Positions 11,273-23,033 of a stretch of DNA of 64,000 nucleotides are shown here, piece by piece. Both the position numbers and the translations under genes were made by a program. This stretch comes from Bradyrhizobium sp. CIAT3101 (GTDB lineage: Bacteria > Pseudomonadota > Alphaproteobacteria > Rhizobiales > Xanthobacteraceae): positions 4,361,001-4,425,000 of the forward strand of contig NZ_CP121634.1 of the NCBI RefSeq assembly GCF_029714945.1. The letters run 5' to 3'. Positions within the stretch are counted from its first letter, which is position 1, and the number at the start of each line of letters is the position of its first letter. The notes beneath the pieces were generated by a model that was not told where the DNA came from, made no database searches, and saw only the letters and a list, made by a program, of their open reading frames with translations.

Positions 11273-12268
11273 ATGACCGATCTCAATCGCCGCCATTTGT
11301 TCGCAGGCGCCGCTGCAGTCGGCGCGGCCGCCATCACCGGACTGCGACCAATCGCAACCAATGCCGCGGTGCCGCAAGCCGGCGCGCAGGCGCCGGGCTT
11401 CTACCGCTACAAGGTCGGCAGCTTCGAGTGCACCTCGATCAATGACGGTGCGCGCAGCTTTCCAATGCCGGACAAGTTCGTCGTCAACATTCCGAAGGAG
11501 GAGGCGCTCGCCGCTGCCGACGCCGCCTACATGCCGAAGGGCATGGTCACCGTCCCGTTCAATCCGCAGCTGATCAACACCGGCTCCAAGCTCGTGCTGA
11601 TCGATACCGGCAACGGCGTCGCCAATCTCGAGCCCAGCAAGGGCGCCGTCGGCCGCACCCTGCAAAACCTGCAGGCCGCCGGCGTCGACCCGAAGAGCAT
11701 CGACGTCGTGCTGCTGTCGCATCTGCATCCGGATCACACCAACGGCATCCGTTTGGCCGACGGCTCGTTGGCCTTCCCGAATGCCGAGATCATGGTGCCG
11801 GTGAAAGATTGGGAGTTCTGGGCCAGCGAGGAGAACGCAGGCAAGGCCTCCAGCGACATGATGAAGAACTACTTCGCCAACGTGAAGAAGACCTTCGCCG
11901 GCATCGAGTCCAAGGTGACGAAGTACGACTGGGGCAAGGAGGTCGTGTCCGGGATCACTTCGATCGCGACGCCCGGCCACACGCCCGGTCACACCTCGTT
12001 CGCAGTCGCCTCGGGCGACAAGAAGGTGCTGATCCAGTCCGACGTCACCAACATTCCCGAGCTGTTCCTGCGCAATCCGGACTGGCACGTCGCCTTCGAC
12101 ACCGACGGCGCGCTGGCGCAGCAGACCCGTCACAAGTTCTACGACATGGCGGCCGCCGAGAAGGCGACCGTGATCGGCTTCCACTTCACCTTCCCCTCGG
12201 TCGGCCATGTCGAGAAGGACGGCGCCAAATATCGCCTGATCCCGTCGGCGTGGAATCCGACGATCTGA
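11273..12268 (+). CDS. Tat-exported metallo-beta-lactamase-fold hydrolase
   Basis: A 331-residue MBL-fold hydrolase with a twin-arginine leader (NRRHLFAGAAAVGAAAITG). The metal motif HLHPDHTNG puts His150, His152, Asp154 and His155 in place; further ligands are likely in GHTPGHTSF (about residue 236), IQSDVTN and IGFHFTFPSVGH. It resembles the quorum-lactonase and general AHL-lactonase/alkylsulfatase-like MBL branch, but the substrate is unknown. The start at 11273 is preceded by AGAAGGGGA; the upstream extension is not family-like. A strong terminator follows. Confidence 0.9.
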   Translation: MTDLNRRHLFAGAAAVGAAAITGLRPIATNAAVPQAGAQAPGFYRYKVGSFECTSINDGARSFPMPDKFVVNIPKEEALAAADAAYMPKGMVTVPFNPQLINTGSKLVLIDTGNGVANLEPSKGAVGRTLQNLQAAGVDPKSIDVVLLSHLHPDHTNGIRLADGSLAFPNAEIMVPVKDWEFWASEENAGKASSDMMKNYFANVKKTFAGIESKVTKYDWGKEVVSGITSIATPGHTPGHTSFAVASGDKKVLIQSDVTNIPELFLRNPDWHVAFDTDGALAQQTRHKFYDMAAAEKATVIGFHFTFPSVGHVEKDGAKYRLIPSAWNPTI

Positions 12269-12293
12269 GCCGGTTTTCAGATTTGCACGAAAC

Positions 12294-12325
12294 ATCGGGC
12301 CGCCGCTTGGCGGCCCGATTGTTTT
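12294..12325 (+). terminator. Rho-independent terminator after the MBL hydrolase
   Basis: An 11-bp perfect stem (12294-12304 pairing with 12309-12319), GC-rich, with the four-base loop GCTT, followed by TGTTTTG. It lies 25 bases after the hydrolase stop and closes that transcript. Confidence 0.85.
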
Positions 12326-12463
12326 GGGTGACCATCTGCTTTCGCGAAACTCAGCGTTTCCAAAACGGACCGGTTCATGCACTTGCATCCATTGGCCCGG
12401 ATCGCTTAAGTGCCGCCCGGCACTTCCCCCTCGGGGCTTCAAGGACAAACCAAGGATAATCTG

Positions 12464-13015
12464 ATGGCCTACAACATCGTCGTGATCGCCGGCAGCCTGC
12501 GCAAGGACAGCTTCTCGCTCAAGATCGCCAAGGCGCTCACCAAGCTCGCGCCGGCGTCTCTCAAGCTCGAGGTCGTGACGCTCGAGGGCATCTCTTTCTT
12601 CAACCAGGACCTCGAGGGTGCACCGCCCGCCGACTGGCTGGCCTTCCGCGAAAAGCTGCAGAAGTCCGACGGCGTCATCTTCGTGACCCCGGAATACAAC
12701 CGCGCCATCCCGGGCGTCCTGAAGAATGCCATCGACGTCGCCTCGCGCCCCTACGGCAAGAGCTCGTTCAACGGCAAGCCGGTCGGCATCATCTCGAACT
12801 CGCCGGGCCCGCTCGGTGGCGTCAGCGCCGCCAAGACGCTGCAGAACATCCTGCCGGGCATTGCCGGCCCGATCCTGCAGCAGCCCGAGACCTATTTGAA
12901 CGCGGTCGGCGACGCCTTTGATGCCGAAGGCAATCTGGCGAAGGACTCGCTGAAGGGCGTGCTCCAGGCTTACGTCGACGCTTTCGCGGCGCACGTGGCC
13001 AAGCATCACGGCTGA
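12464..13015 (+). CDS. NADPH-dependent FMN reductase
   Basis: A 183-residue flavodoxin-fold flavin reductase of the SsuE/ChrR-like family. The FMN phosphate loop is seen at the N-terminus (AGSLRKDSFSLKIA) and the second signature is TPEYNRAIPGVLKNAID. GIISNSPGPLGGVSA lies in the region that lines the flavin in this family. Such enzymes reduce FMN, quinones or chromate with NADPH. The ATG at 12464 follows CAAGGATAA. It stands alone between a terminator and a repeat element. Confidence 0.92.
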   Translation: MAYNIVVIAGSLRKDSFSLKIAKALTKLAPASLKLEVVTLEGISFFNQDLEGAPPADWLAFREKLQKSDGVIFVTPEYNRAIPGVLKNAIDVASRPYGKSSFNGKPVGIISNSPGPLGGVSAAKTLQNILPGIAGPILQQPETYLNAVGDAFDAEGNLAKDSLKGVLQAYVDAFAAHVAKHHG

Positions 13016-13042
13016 TCTAACCACCCGCGGCCACGCATTCAG

Positions 13043-13150
13043 TCCTCATCCTGAGGAGACCGCGTAGCGGTCGTCTCGAAGGATGGCCGCGGGGGCAGTT
13101 GGGCCTTCATGGTTCGAGACGGCGCTTCGCGCCTCCTCACCATGAGGGTC
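13043..13150. repeat. REP-like palindromic repeat pair
   Basis: Two related hairpins, about 13043-13086 and 13107-13150, in opposite orientation. Both contain an imperfect palindrome of the form CATCCTGAGGAG...CTCGAAGGATG; the second reads CATGGTTCGAGACGG...CCTCCTCACCATGAGG. The same family occurs at 24463-24580. Such extragenic palindromes are common in Bradyrhizobium and Rhodopseudomonas and lie between genes. Confidence 0.8.
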
Positions 13151-13220
13151 TGGCGGCCGTTGGGCCGATCAGTCTGGGGCGGTTATCACTCCCTTAACCA
13201 AGCTGGCCCATCTTGCCAAA

Positions 13221-13538
13221 ATGGTCTCCCGCGCGCGCCTGAAATCGATCCTGACCGGTCTTGCCCTCTATGCGATGGCGGCCGCCATCGTCGGCTATTT
13301 CGGGGTCAACGCCTACACCGGCAAATACGGCCTCAACGCCCGCCAGGAGCTCGACCAGGAGATCATCGCGCTGACCAGCGAGCTGGCGCAGCTCAAGCGC
13401 GAGCGCGCCCGGAGCGAGCAGCGCGTCTCGCTCTTGCGCACCGAGAAGATCGACCCCGATATGCTGGACGAGCGGGCCCGGTTCCAGCTCGACTATGTCA
13501 ATCCGCACGATCTCGTTCGGATGATCCCGCAAAACTAG
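13221..13538 (+). CDS. ftsB: FtsB/DivIC-like septum formation initiator
   Basis: A 105-residue bitopic protein: short cytoplasmic N-terminus, one membrane segment (about residues 12-30), then a coiled coil (about 40-75, ELDQEIIALTSELAQLKRER) and a short C-terminal tail (DPDMLDERARFQLDYVNPHD). This plan matches FtsB, which with FtsL and FtsQ builds the divisome. Position between eno and the pyruvate dehydrogenase genes also fits the usual alphaproteobacterial neighbourhood. No strong ribosome site is seen. The symbol rests on architecture and context rather than on a catalytic motif. Confidence 0.85.
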   Translation: MVSRARLKSILTGLALYAMAAAIVGYFGVNAYTGKYGLNARQELDQEIIALTSELAQLKRERARSEQRVSLLRTEKIDPDMLDERARFQLDYVNPHDLVRMIPQN

Positions 13539-13738
13539 GGTTTTCCGCTGCATCCGAAACGGCGCGCGAAAGCCGTTCCCACTTGTTCCGAAAGTCGTAG
13601 AGCCGCGCCCGGTTGCCGCCTTGACGCCGATATGGCGGGGCAGGCATTCCTTGTCCGGGCGCCATGCCGCCGAAGGTTGACGGAGATCAATCGGGTCGTG
13701 CGAGGCGCCGCCTAGACTGCCTTCCGGAGGAAACGGTG

Positions 13739-14698
13739 ATGGATGGGTCAATGCCCCGGCATCACGCGGCTCGTGTCGAAGCCGCCATTGCATCAGGCCA
13801 GGCGGCTCGCTCGGCGCTCGTGGCCTCGTGGCGCCGTTCGTCGCGATTGCATCACCTCGATCCCGCTGGCCGCGGCCTGCCGCTGCGGCTGAGCGAGGCC
13901 GAGTTGCGGCAGGCGCGCGAGCGCATCGCACCGCTGCTCGCCGCCGCGCAGGGCGCCATGGACCGGCTCTATCAGGCTGTCGGTGCCGCCGGCTGCTGCG
14001 TCTTGCTCGCAGACGGTGAGGGGGTCCCGGTCGATCGCCGCGGCACGCCGGCCGACGACGCGACGTTTGAATCATGGGGCTTGTGGACCGGCGCGCTCTG
14101 GAGCGAGGAGCACGAGGGCACCAACGGCATCGGCACCTGCGTGGTCGAGCAGCGGCCACTGACGATCGACCGCGATCAGCATTTCTTCACGCGCAACACG
14201 CTGCTCAGCTGCACGGCGGTTCCGATCTACGACCACGAGGCGGTCTTTGCCGGCGTGCTCGATGTCTCCTCCTGCCGCGCCGACCGCACCGACGCCTTCT
14301 CCAATCTGATCGCGCTGGCGGCCGGCGATGCGGCGAAGCGCATCGAGGCCGATATGTTTCGCCGCGCGTTTGCCCATGCCCGCATCGTGCTGACGCAAGG
14401 CGCGGACGGCCAGTCCATCGGGCTCGTCGCGGTCGATGCGGACGATCTCGTGATCGGTGCGACCCGGACGGCGAGGGCGGGGCTCGGGATTGCGCCGGGC
14501 CGCCCCTTGCAGCCGATGCCTGCGGCCGACCTGCTCGGCGGCGAACCTGCGCAAGACCATCTCGCCGGCGGGCAGCGCGCGGTGCTGCAGCGAGCATTGT
14601 TGCGCGCCGGCGGCAACGTGTCGGCCGCCGCAAAAGCCCTCGGCGTCAGCCGCGCCACGCTGCACCGGAAGCTGAATCGGTTCGAGCTGAAGCACTGA
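13739..14698 (+). CDS. GAF-domain regulator with Fis-type helix-turn-helix, no AAA+ domain
   Basis: A 319-residue regulator related to AcoR. The N-terminus has the AcoR-like opening (ASWRRSSRLHHLDP), a GAF-like sensory domain covers about residues 70-210 (WSEEHEGTNGIGTCVVEQRP, FFTRNTLLSCTAVPIYDH), and the C-terminus is a Fis-type DNA-binding helix-turn-helix (GGNVSAAAKALGVSRATLHR). The central sigma-54-activating ATPase domain of AcoR is absent, so it cannot activate sigma-54 polymerase in the usual way. GGAGG before 13739 supports the start. It lies just before an aldehyde dehydrogenase that it probably controls through the palindrome that directly follows its stop. Confidence 0.88.
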   Translation: MDGSMPRHHAARVEAAIASGQAARSALVASWRRSSRLHHLDPAGRGLPLRLSEAELRQARERIAPLLAAAQGAMDRLYQAVGAAGCCVLLADGEGVPVDRRGTPADDATFESWGLWTGALWSEEHEGTNGIGTCVVEQRPLTIDRDQHFFTRNTLLSCTAVPIYDHEAVFAGVLDVSSCRADRTDAFSNLIALAAGDAAKRIEADMFRRAFAHARIVLTQGADGQSIGLVAVDADDLVIGATRTARAGLGIAPGRPLQPMPAADLLGGEPAQDHLAGGQRAVLQRALLRAGGNVSAAAKALGVSRATLHRKLNRFELKH

Positions 14699-14718
14699 CT
14701 GTCGCAGAACTGCGACAG
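14699..14718. promoter_or_regulatory. Perfect palindrome, likely operator for the GAF/Fis regulator
   Basis: CTGTCGCAG and CTGCGACAG form a perfect 9-bp inverted repeat with a two-base spacer, starting on the base after the regulator stop and 115 bases before the aldehyde dehydrogenase start. The very short spacer and the absence of a T run argue against a terminator. A convincing -24/-12 sigma-54 promoter was not found in the 134-base gap. Confidence 0.65.
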
Positions 14719-14832
14719 GTCGGCCCGGCCATCGCTCCCGCCCGGGCTGACAGAAATCACCTCTCGCGAGATCGTCGGCGCAAGTCGTGAACACACGACG
14801 ATTTGCGCAAACATCAACATCGGGAGTGATCA

Positions 14833-16350
<1,518 letters not shown>

Positions 16351-16373
16351 TCGGCAGGTTTCGACTGGGAAGG

Positions 16374-16404
16374 CACAGGCGGCGTCATCGCGGCGCCGCC
16401 TGTG
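16374..16404 (+). terminator. Hairpin after aldehyde dehydrogenase
   Basis: An 11-bp perfect GC-rich stem, CACAGGCGGCG pairing with CGCCGCCTGTG, nine-base loop, 24 bases after the stop. No T run follows, so it may be a Rho-dependent end or a transcript-stabilising hairpin rather than a classical terminator. Confidence 0.55.
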
Positions 16405-16513
16405 TACATCGGCTACCGCTCGCCCCGCCGTCATCCATCTGTCAGAGTCTTGAGACAAGACGACAGCCCCGATCGCACAAAGTGCGATGCCAGGCACAGA
16501 CGGAGGCGCGGCC

Positions 16514-17896
16514 ATGACGACCAATCCCTTGCAGCGGAAGATTCATACCGGAGCATTGCTGCTCGGCGCGGCGGCCCTGGCGTTGCTTGCACCCTCGATC
16601 GCCTTTGCGCAGGCGGCGCCATCAGGCGCCAAACCCTTCCTGACCGTCGACGGAAAGGCGCCGCTGATCCTCGGACATCGCGGCGTGCCGGGACTGGTGC
16701 CCGAAGAGACCGAGGCCTCCTATGACCTCGCCGCCGCGCTCGGCACCGACGCGCTCGAAGAGGACCTTCACCTCACCAAGGATTGCGTGCTGGTTGCACG
16801 CCACAACCCCTGGCTCGCCGACAACACCAACGTGGCCGAGGTGGCCAAGACCAATGCGGCGGTCGCGGCCCGCAAGCGCACGGTGCCCGGCGTGCGCGTC
16901 AAGGCACCGGCTGCTGCCGGCACGCCCACGGACTATCTCGTCGATCTCACCGATCCAGCGGATCCCAAATCGGTGCTGAAGTCATTGATCGTCGACGGTG
17001 AGGACCACACCAACGACTGGTCGATCACCGATTTCACCATGGCCGAGCTGAAGGAATGGATCGGCGGCACCACCTACGATGCGGCCAATGAGCGGCCGAA
17101 GCTGTTCAACGGCAAATTCCCGGTCATCAGCTTCCAGGACGTCCTCGACATCGCCAAGGCCAAGAGCAAGGAGACCGGGCGGTCGATCCTGGTCTATCCG
17201 GAAACCAAGAACCCGACCTGGAACAATGCCCAGGCCATCGCCAATGGCTGCGGCGCGCCCGGCAGCCATCCGCTCGAGGATGCCCTGATCAAGATCATCA
17301 AGGACAACGGCCTCAACACCAAGGACGCGCCGATCCTGGTCCAGAGCTTCGAGCCCGGCAGCCTGAAATATATGCGCAGCCATGGCCTGGAGACGCGGCA
17401 GGTCCAGCTCGTCGACGGCAACGGCATCGACTTCAAGACCGGCAGGGTCCTGCTCAACAACATCACCAATTCCCGTCCGTTCGACTGGACGGTGGCCGGT
17501 GATGCGCGCCTTTATGATGCGATGCTGACGCCTGCGGGCCTTGCCGAGATCAAGACCTATGCCGATGGCATCGGTCCGTGGAAGGCCTATATCGTTCCGC
17601 TCAAGATCGCGCCGTGGAAGGATACCAATGCCGACGGCACGCCCTACAAGGGCTCGACGCCGGAGGCATCGACGCAGGAGGCAACCAGCCTGATCGCCGA
17701 CGCGCACAAGCTGGGCCTGTTCGTCCACGTCTTCACGTTCCGCAACGAGAAGAAATATCTCGCGGCCGACTATCACGCCGATCCCGCTCTGGAATATCTC
17801 AAATTCTTCCGTCTCGGCGTCGATGGGGTCTTCACCGACTTCACCCATACCGGCGTTGCCGCCCGCGCGGCTTATCTGCGCGAACTCGGCTGGTAG
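16514..17896 (+). CDS. Secreted glycerophosphodiester phosphodiesterase
   Basis: A 460-residue GlpQ-like enzyme that hydrolyses glycerophosphodiesters to glycerol-3-phosphate and an alcohol. A signal peptide (about residues 1-34, ALLAPSIAFAQA) sends it to the periplasm. The catalytic segment is ILGHRGVPGLVPEETEASY, then EEDLHLTKDCVLVARHNP; YPETKNPTWNN and VFTDFTHTG are also family-like. The start at 16514 has GGAGGCG upstream. No glp genes are adjacent. It may help recover phosphate or glycerol from lipid head groups. Confidence 0.92.
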   Translation: MTTNPLQRKIHTGALLLGAAALALLAPSIAFAQAAPSGAKPFLTVDGKAPLILGHRGVPGLVPEETEASYDLAAALGTDALEEDLHLTKDCVLVARHNPWLADNTNVAEVAKTNAAVAARKRTVPGVRVKAPAAAGTPTDYLVDLTDPADPKSVLKSLIVDGEDHTNDWSITDFTMAELKEWIGGTTYDAANERPKLFNGKFPVISFQDVLDIAKAKSKETGRSILVYPETKNPTWNNAQAIANGCGAPGSHPLEDALIKIIKDNGLNTKDAPILVQSFEPGSLKYMRSHGLETRQVQLVDGNGIDFKTGRVLLNNITNSRPFDWTVAGDARLYDAMLTPAGLAEIKTYADGIGPWKAYIVPLKIAPWKDTNADGTPYKGSTPEASTQEATSLIADAHKLGLFVHVFTFRNEKKYLAADYHADPALEYLKFFRLGVDGVFTDFTHTGVAARAAYLRELGW

Positions 17897-18149
17897 TCGC
17901 CGGATACGAATCGAACAGGCATCGGGGCCGAGCGCCCCGAGATATGCGTGTCCGATGTCGTTGCCTCGTCTGCGTGCAGAGCTCTCGTTGGCGCGGAGCT
18001 AATGTTGCCTGATCCGCGCCAAAGGTTTTGCAAAATTTCGGCCACGTTGCAGTGCGGCATAATGAAAGTCGCGTCATGCCGCTGCGGTGCTTTCACACGC
18101 GATTGAGTTAGGTTAGAGAGGACCTAGATTTCTCTGACCCGGAATTCCC

Positions 18150-19172
18150 ATGGCCGCACCCAAGAAAGCCGCCGCAAGCGCTGAGCAGGACAAGACCAAC
18201 GGCGGTTCGCCCCCGGAGTTCACCAAGGAGCAGGAGCTGAAGGCGCTCCGCGACATGCTCCTGATCCGGCGGTTCGAGGAGAAGGCCGGCCAGCTCTATG
18301 GCATGGGCGCGATCGGCGGCTTCTGCCACCTCTATATCGGCCAGGAGGCCGTGGTAGTTGGCATGCAGATGGCCCTGAAGGAGGGCGATCAGGTCATCAC
18401 GGGCTATCGCGATCACGGACATATGCTGGCCACCGGCATGGAGGCCAACGGCGTGATGGCCGAGCTCACGGGACGCCGCGGCGGCTATTCCAAGGGCAAG
18501 GGCGGCTCCATGCACATGTTCAGCAAGGAGAAGCACTTCTACGGCGGCCACGGCATCGTCGGCGCGCAGGTCTCGCTCGGCACCGGTCTCGCCTTCGCCA
18601 ATAATTATCGCGGCAATGGCAATGTCAGCGTCACCTATTTCGGCGACGGCGCGGCCAACCAGGGCCAGGTCTATGAGAGCTTCAACATGGCGGAGCTCTG
18701 GAAGCTGCCGGTGATCTTCGTCATCGAGAACAACCGCTACGCCATGGGTACCTCGGTCTCGCGCGCCTCGGCGCAGCAGGATTTCTCCAAGCGCGGTGCT
18801 TCCTTCAACATCCCCGGCAAGCAGGTCGACGGCATGGACGTCCGCGCCGTCAAGGCGGCGGGCGAGGAGGCGGCGGCCTGGTGCCGCGCCGGTAAGGGCC
18901 CCTTCATCCTTGAAATGCAGACCTACCGCTATCGCGGCCACTCGATGTCCGATCCTGCGAAATACCGTACGCGCGAGGAGGTCGAGAAGGTCCGTCACGA
19001 CCAGGACCCGATCGAGCAGGTGCGCAATCGCCTACTGGCCGCCAAGGTGAGCGAGGCCGATCTCAAGGCGATCGACGCCGAGGTGCGCGACATCGTCAAC
19101 GCGTCTGCCGACTTTGCCCAGCATGATCCCGAGCCGGATGCCGCCGAGCTCTGGACCGATATCTACCGCTGA
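18150..19172 (+). CDS. pdhA: Pyruvate dehydrogenase E1 component, alpha subunit
   Basis: First gene of the pyruvate dehydrogenase operon; with PdhB it decarboxylates pyruvate using thiamine diphosphate. The 340 residues include the cofactor motif from [19 protein letters not shown] to VIENN (starting near residue 164), the phosphorylation-loop region [19 protein letters not shown], and GGKGSMHMF-like stretch [20 protein letters not shown] lysine/alanine-rich N-terminal tail precedes the domain. The 253 bases upstream probably hold the operon promoter; no specific operator was recognised. Confidence 0.97.
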   Translation: MAAPKKAAASAEQDKTNGGSPPEFTKEQELKALRDMLLIRRFEEKAGQLYGMGAIGGFCHLYIGQEAVVVGMQMALKEGDQVITGYRDHGHMLATGMEANGVMAELTGRRGGYSKGKGGSMHMFSKEKHFYGGHGIVGAQVSLGTGLAFANNYRGNGNVSVTYFGDGAANQGQVYESFNMAELWKLPVIFVIENNRYAMGTSVSRASAQQDFSKRGASFNIPGKQVDGMDVRAVKAAGEEAAAWCRAGKGPFILEMQTYRYRGHSMSDPAKYRTREEVEKVRHDQDPIEQVRNRLLAAKVSEADLKAIDAEVRDIVNASADFAQHDPEPDAAELWTDIYR

Positions 19173-19201
19173 ACGCGCGCAAGCTTTCTTTTGGAGTCGA
19201 T

Positions 19202-20584
<1,383 letters not shown>

Positions 20585-20587
20585 GCC

Positions 20588-20890
20588 ATGTCGGGCCCGA
20601 AGGAGCAGCCACTGCCGCCCGACGTCATCGCCCGCGACGATGCGGTCGAGATCCTGCGCGTGTTCGTGCTGGATGGCGGGCTGTCGATGGCGTTCCAGCG
20701 TGCCTTCGAGGAGCCCGACATGTGGGGCCTGCTGCTCGTCGATCTCGCCCGCCACGCCGCGCGGGCCTATGCGCGCGAGAGCGAATACAGCGAGGAGGAC
20801 GCGCTCGGCCGGATCCTCGAGATGTTTCAGGCCGAGATCGAGCGGCCGACCGACACCGGCACCACGACGCCGCGGGCAAAGGGGCACTGA
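20588..20890 (+). CDS. DUF5076 protein
   Basis: A 100-residue acidic protein with no signal peptide or membrane segment, three bases after pdhB. It matches the DUF5076 family as I recall it (AVEILRVFVLDGGLSMAFQ, EEPDMWGLLLVDLARHAARAY). The function is not known. Tight spacing to pdhB and to the next gene shows it is part of the pyruvate dehydrogenase transcript, so an accessory role to the complex is possible. Confidence 0.8.
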   Translation: MSGPKEQPLPPDVIARDDAVEILRVFVLDGGLSMAFQRAFEEPDMWGLLLVDLARHAARAYARESEYSEEDALGRILEMFQAEIERPTDTGTTTPRAKGH

Positions 20891-20892
20891 CC

Positions 20893-21345
20893 GTGGCTGT
20901 CGAATCCCACCATTTCGATCTCATGCTGGAGGCGATCCGCGAAGCGGAGGCCTCGATCGCGCAAGGTGGCCTGCCGATCGGCGCCGTGCTGGCGCGCGAC
21001 AACAAGATCATTGCCCGCGGCCGCAACAACCGCGTGCAGGAGAACAATCCGATCCTGCACGGCGAAATGAGCTGTCTGCGCGAGGCCGGTGCGATCTCGT
21101 TCCACGACACCGTCATGTACACCACGCTGTCGCCATGCTCGATGTGTGCCGGCGCGCTCGCTTTGTTCAAGGTCAAGCTCGTGGTGATCGGAGAATCCGT
21201 CACCTTCGAGGGGTCCAAGGATATTCTCGACAAGTTCGGGATTCCCTGGATCGACCTTGCCGACGATCGCTCCATCACCATGATGAAGAATTGGCGTTCC
21301 ATCCCTGCCAATGAGCGCCTGTGGCAAGGCGACATCGGCAACTAA
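20893..21345 (+). CDS. Cytosine/nucleoside deaminase, yeast-type
   Basis: A 150-residue zinc deaminase of the CDA superfamily. The zinc and catalytic residues are in LHGEMSCLREAG (His and Glu) and TTLSPCSMCAGAL (two Cys). The arrangement GGLPIGAVLARDNKIIARGRNN, YTTLSPC and VVIGESVTFEGSKD is closer to yeast-type cytosine deaminase than to tRNA adenosine deaminase TadA. It starts at GTG 20893, two bases after the DUF5076 stop, and so is embedded in the pyruvate dehydrogenase operon. Substrate is inferred from motif resemblance only. Confidence 0.85.
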   Translation: MAVESHHFDLMLEAIREAEASIAQGGLPIGAVLARDNKIIARGRNNRVQENNPILHGEMSCLREAGAISFHDTVMYTTLSPCSMCAGALALFKVKLVVIGESVTFEGSKDILDKFGIPWIDLADDRSITMMKNWRSIPANERLWQGDIGN

Positions 21346-21407
21346 ACCTGGTCTGTTCGTCTTCACTTTCGAAGACGACGTTTTGAGAAGTTCTTCGTGA
21401 GGTCAGC

Positions 21408-22766
21408 ATGCCCATCAACATCCTGATGCCCGCTCTTTCGCCGACGATGGAGAAGGGCAACCTCGCCAAGTGGCTGAAGAAGGAAGGCGACAAGGTCAAA
21501 TCCGGCGATGTCATCGCCGAGATCGAGACCGACAAGGCCACCATGGAGGTCGAGGCCATCGACGAGGGCACGATCGCCAAGATCCTCGTGCCGGAGGGCA
21601 CGCAGGACGTCCCGGTCAACGACGTGATCGCGGTGCTCGCCGGCGAAGGCGAGGACGTGAAGGCCGCGGGCGCCGCCAAGCCCAGCGCGTCGGCCGCGCC
21701 GCCCAAGGCCGCTGAAGCTCCCGCCGCTGCGCCTGCTGCCGCTCCTGCGCCTGCCGCGCCCAAGGCTGCGCCGCCCGCCGCCGCTGCTCCGGCGCCGCAG
21801 GCTGCTGCTCCCGCCGCACAGAGCAACGGCCATGGCGGCCGCGTGTTCTCATCGCCGCTGGCGCGCCGCATCGCCAAGGAAGCCGGCATCGATGTCGGCA
21901 TGGTCACCGGCACCGGCCCGCATGGCCGCGTGGTTGCGCGCGACGTCGAGCAGGCCAAGTCCGGCAAGGGCCTCAAGGCGCCCGCCGCGGCGCCGTCCGC
22001 CGGCGCGCCCTCGATCGCACCGACTATGTCGGACAAGCAGATCCTGTCGCTGTTCGAGCCGGGCTCCTACGACATCGTCCCGCATGACGGCATGCGCCGC
22101 ACCATCGCGCAGCGCCTGACCGCCTCGATCCAGAACGTCCCGCATTTCTTCCTCACGATCGACTGCGACATCGGCAAGCTGATGGCTGCGCGCGAGGAGA
22201 TCAACGCGGCCGCGCCGAAGGACAAGGAGAAGAAGCCGCTCTACAAGATCTCGGTCAACGACTTCGTCATCAAGGCGATGGCCGTCGCGCTGCAGAAGAT
22301 TCCGAATTGCAACGTCAGCTGGACCGAAAGCGGCATGGTCAAGCACCACCATTCCGACGTCGGTGTCGCCGTGGCGATGCCGGGCGGCCTGATCACGCCG
22401 ATCATCCGCAAGGCCGAGACCAAGACGCTCTCGACCATCTCCAACGAGATGAAGGATTTTGCCGCGCGCGCCCGCTCGCGCAAGCTGAAGCCCGAGGAAT
22501 ACCAGGGCGGCACCACCGCCGTCTCCAACCTCGGCATGTACGGCATCAGCCACTTCACCGCGGTGATCAACCCGCCGCACGCGACGATCCTCGCGGTCGG
22601 CACCAGCGAGGAGCGCCCCGTCGTGCGCGGCGGCAAGATCGAGATCGCCCACATGATGAGCGTGACGCTGTCCTGCGATCACCGCGCCATCGACGGCGCG
22701 CTCGGCGCCGAGCTGATCGGCGCCTTCAAGCAGCTGATCGAGAACCCCGTGATGATGATGGTCTGA
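21408..22766 (+). CDS. pdhC: Dihydrolipoamide acetyltransferase (E2)
   Basis: Core E2 of pyruvate dehydrogenase, 452 residues, transferring the acetyl group to CoA. Domains in order: lipoyl domain (about 1-80, Lys43), long Ala/Pro-rich swinging linker (about 82-140), E1/E3-binding domain (about 145-182, SSPLARRIAKEAGIDVG), second linker, and the catalytic domain (about 225-452) with the acetyltransferase motif DHRAIDGA near residues 424-431. It lies 62 bases after the deaminase. Confidence 0.97.
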   Translation: MPINILMPALSPTMEKGNLAKWLKKEGDKVKSGDVIAEIETDKATMEVEAIDEGTIAKILVPEGTQDVPVNDVIAVLAGEGEDVKAAGAAKPSASAAPPKAAEAPAAAPAAAPAPAAPKAAPPAAAAPAPQAAAPAAQSNGHGGRVFSSPLARRIAKEAGIDVGMVTGTGPHGRVVARDVEQAKSGKGLKAPAAAPSAGAPSIAPTMSDKQILSLFEPGSYDIVPHDGMRRTIAQRLTASIQNVPHFFLTIDCDIGKLMAAREEINAAAPKDKEKKPLYKISVNDFVIKAMAVALQKIPNCNVSWTESGMVKHHHSDVGVAVAMPGGLITPIIRKAETKTLSTISNEMKDFAARARSRKLKPEEYQGGTTAVSNLGMYGISHFTAVINPPHATILAVGTSEERPVVRGGKIEIAHMMSVTLSCDHRAIDGALGAELIGAFKQLIENPVMMMV

Positions 22767-22785
22767 CGCGGGGAGGGCGAGGTGC

Positions 22786-23016
22786 ATGCGGACGCGATGG
22801 CCCTGGATTTCAGTGCTGCTCGCGATCGCGATCCTCGTCAGCCCGATCGGCCGCGAGGTCATCCACGACGCGTTTCTCTCCGGCGAGCAGCTCTCGCGAA
22901 ACATCTCCCAGCCGATCTTCTTCATCGGTTTGGCTATCCTGGCCTTCATCGTCGCGCTCGAATGGCTGGTCAGGTTTTTAATTTCCAGACGCCGCGCCCG
23001 CGGCGCAACTTCTTAA
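22786..23016 (+). CDS. Small membrane protein of the pdh operon
   Basis: A 76-residue protein with two predicted membrane segments (about residues 7-20 and 42-64) and a basic C-terminal tail (RFLISRRRARGATS). It lies 19 bases after pdhC and 17 before lpdA, so it is co-transcribed. I do not recognise a family. GGGAGGGCGAGG precedes the ATG. It could affect membrane association of the complex, but that is only a guess. Confidence 0.7.
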   Translation: MRTRWPWISVLLAIAILVSPIGREVIHDAFLSGEQLSRNISQPIFFIGLAILAFIVALEWLVRFLISRRRARGATS

Positions 23017-23033
23017 GTTGAACGGGAGCCGCC

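Noticed and set aside
14699..14832. Sigma-54 promoter for the aldehyde dehydrogenase
   Set aside because: No GG-N10-GC with proper flanks was found, and the regulator lacks the ATPase domain needed for sigma-54.
17897..17990. Possible tRNA-like stretch after the phosphodiesterase gene
   Set aside because: A run resembling a T-loop is seen, but no acceptor stem, anticodon arm or D-arm can be paired.
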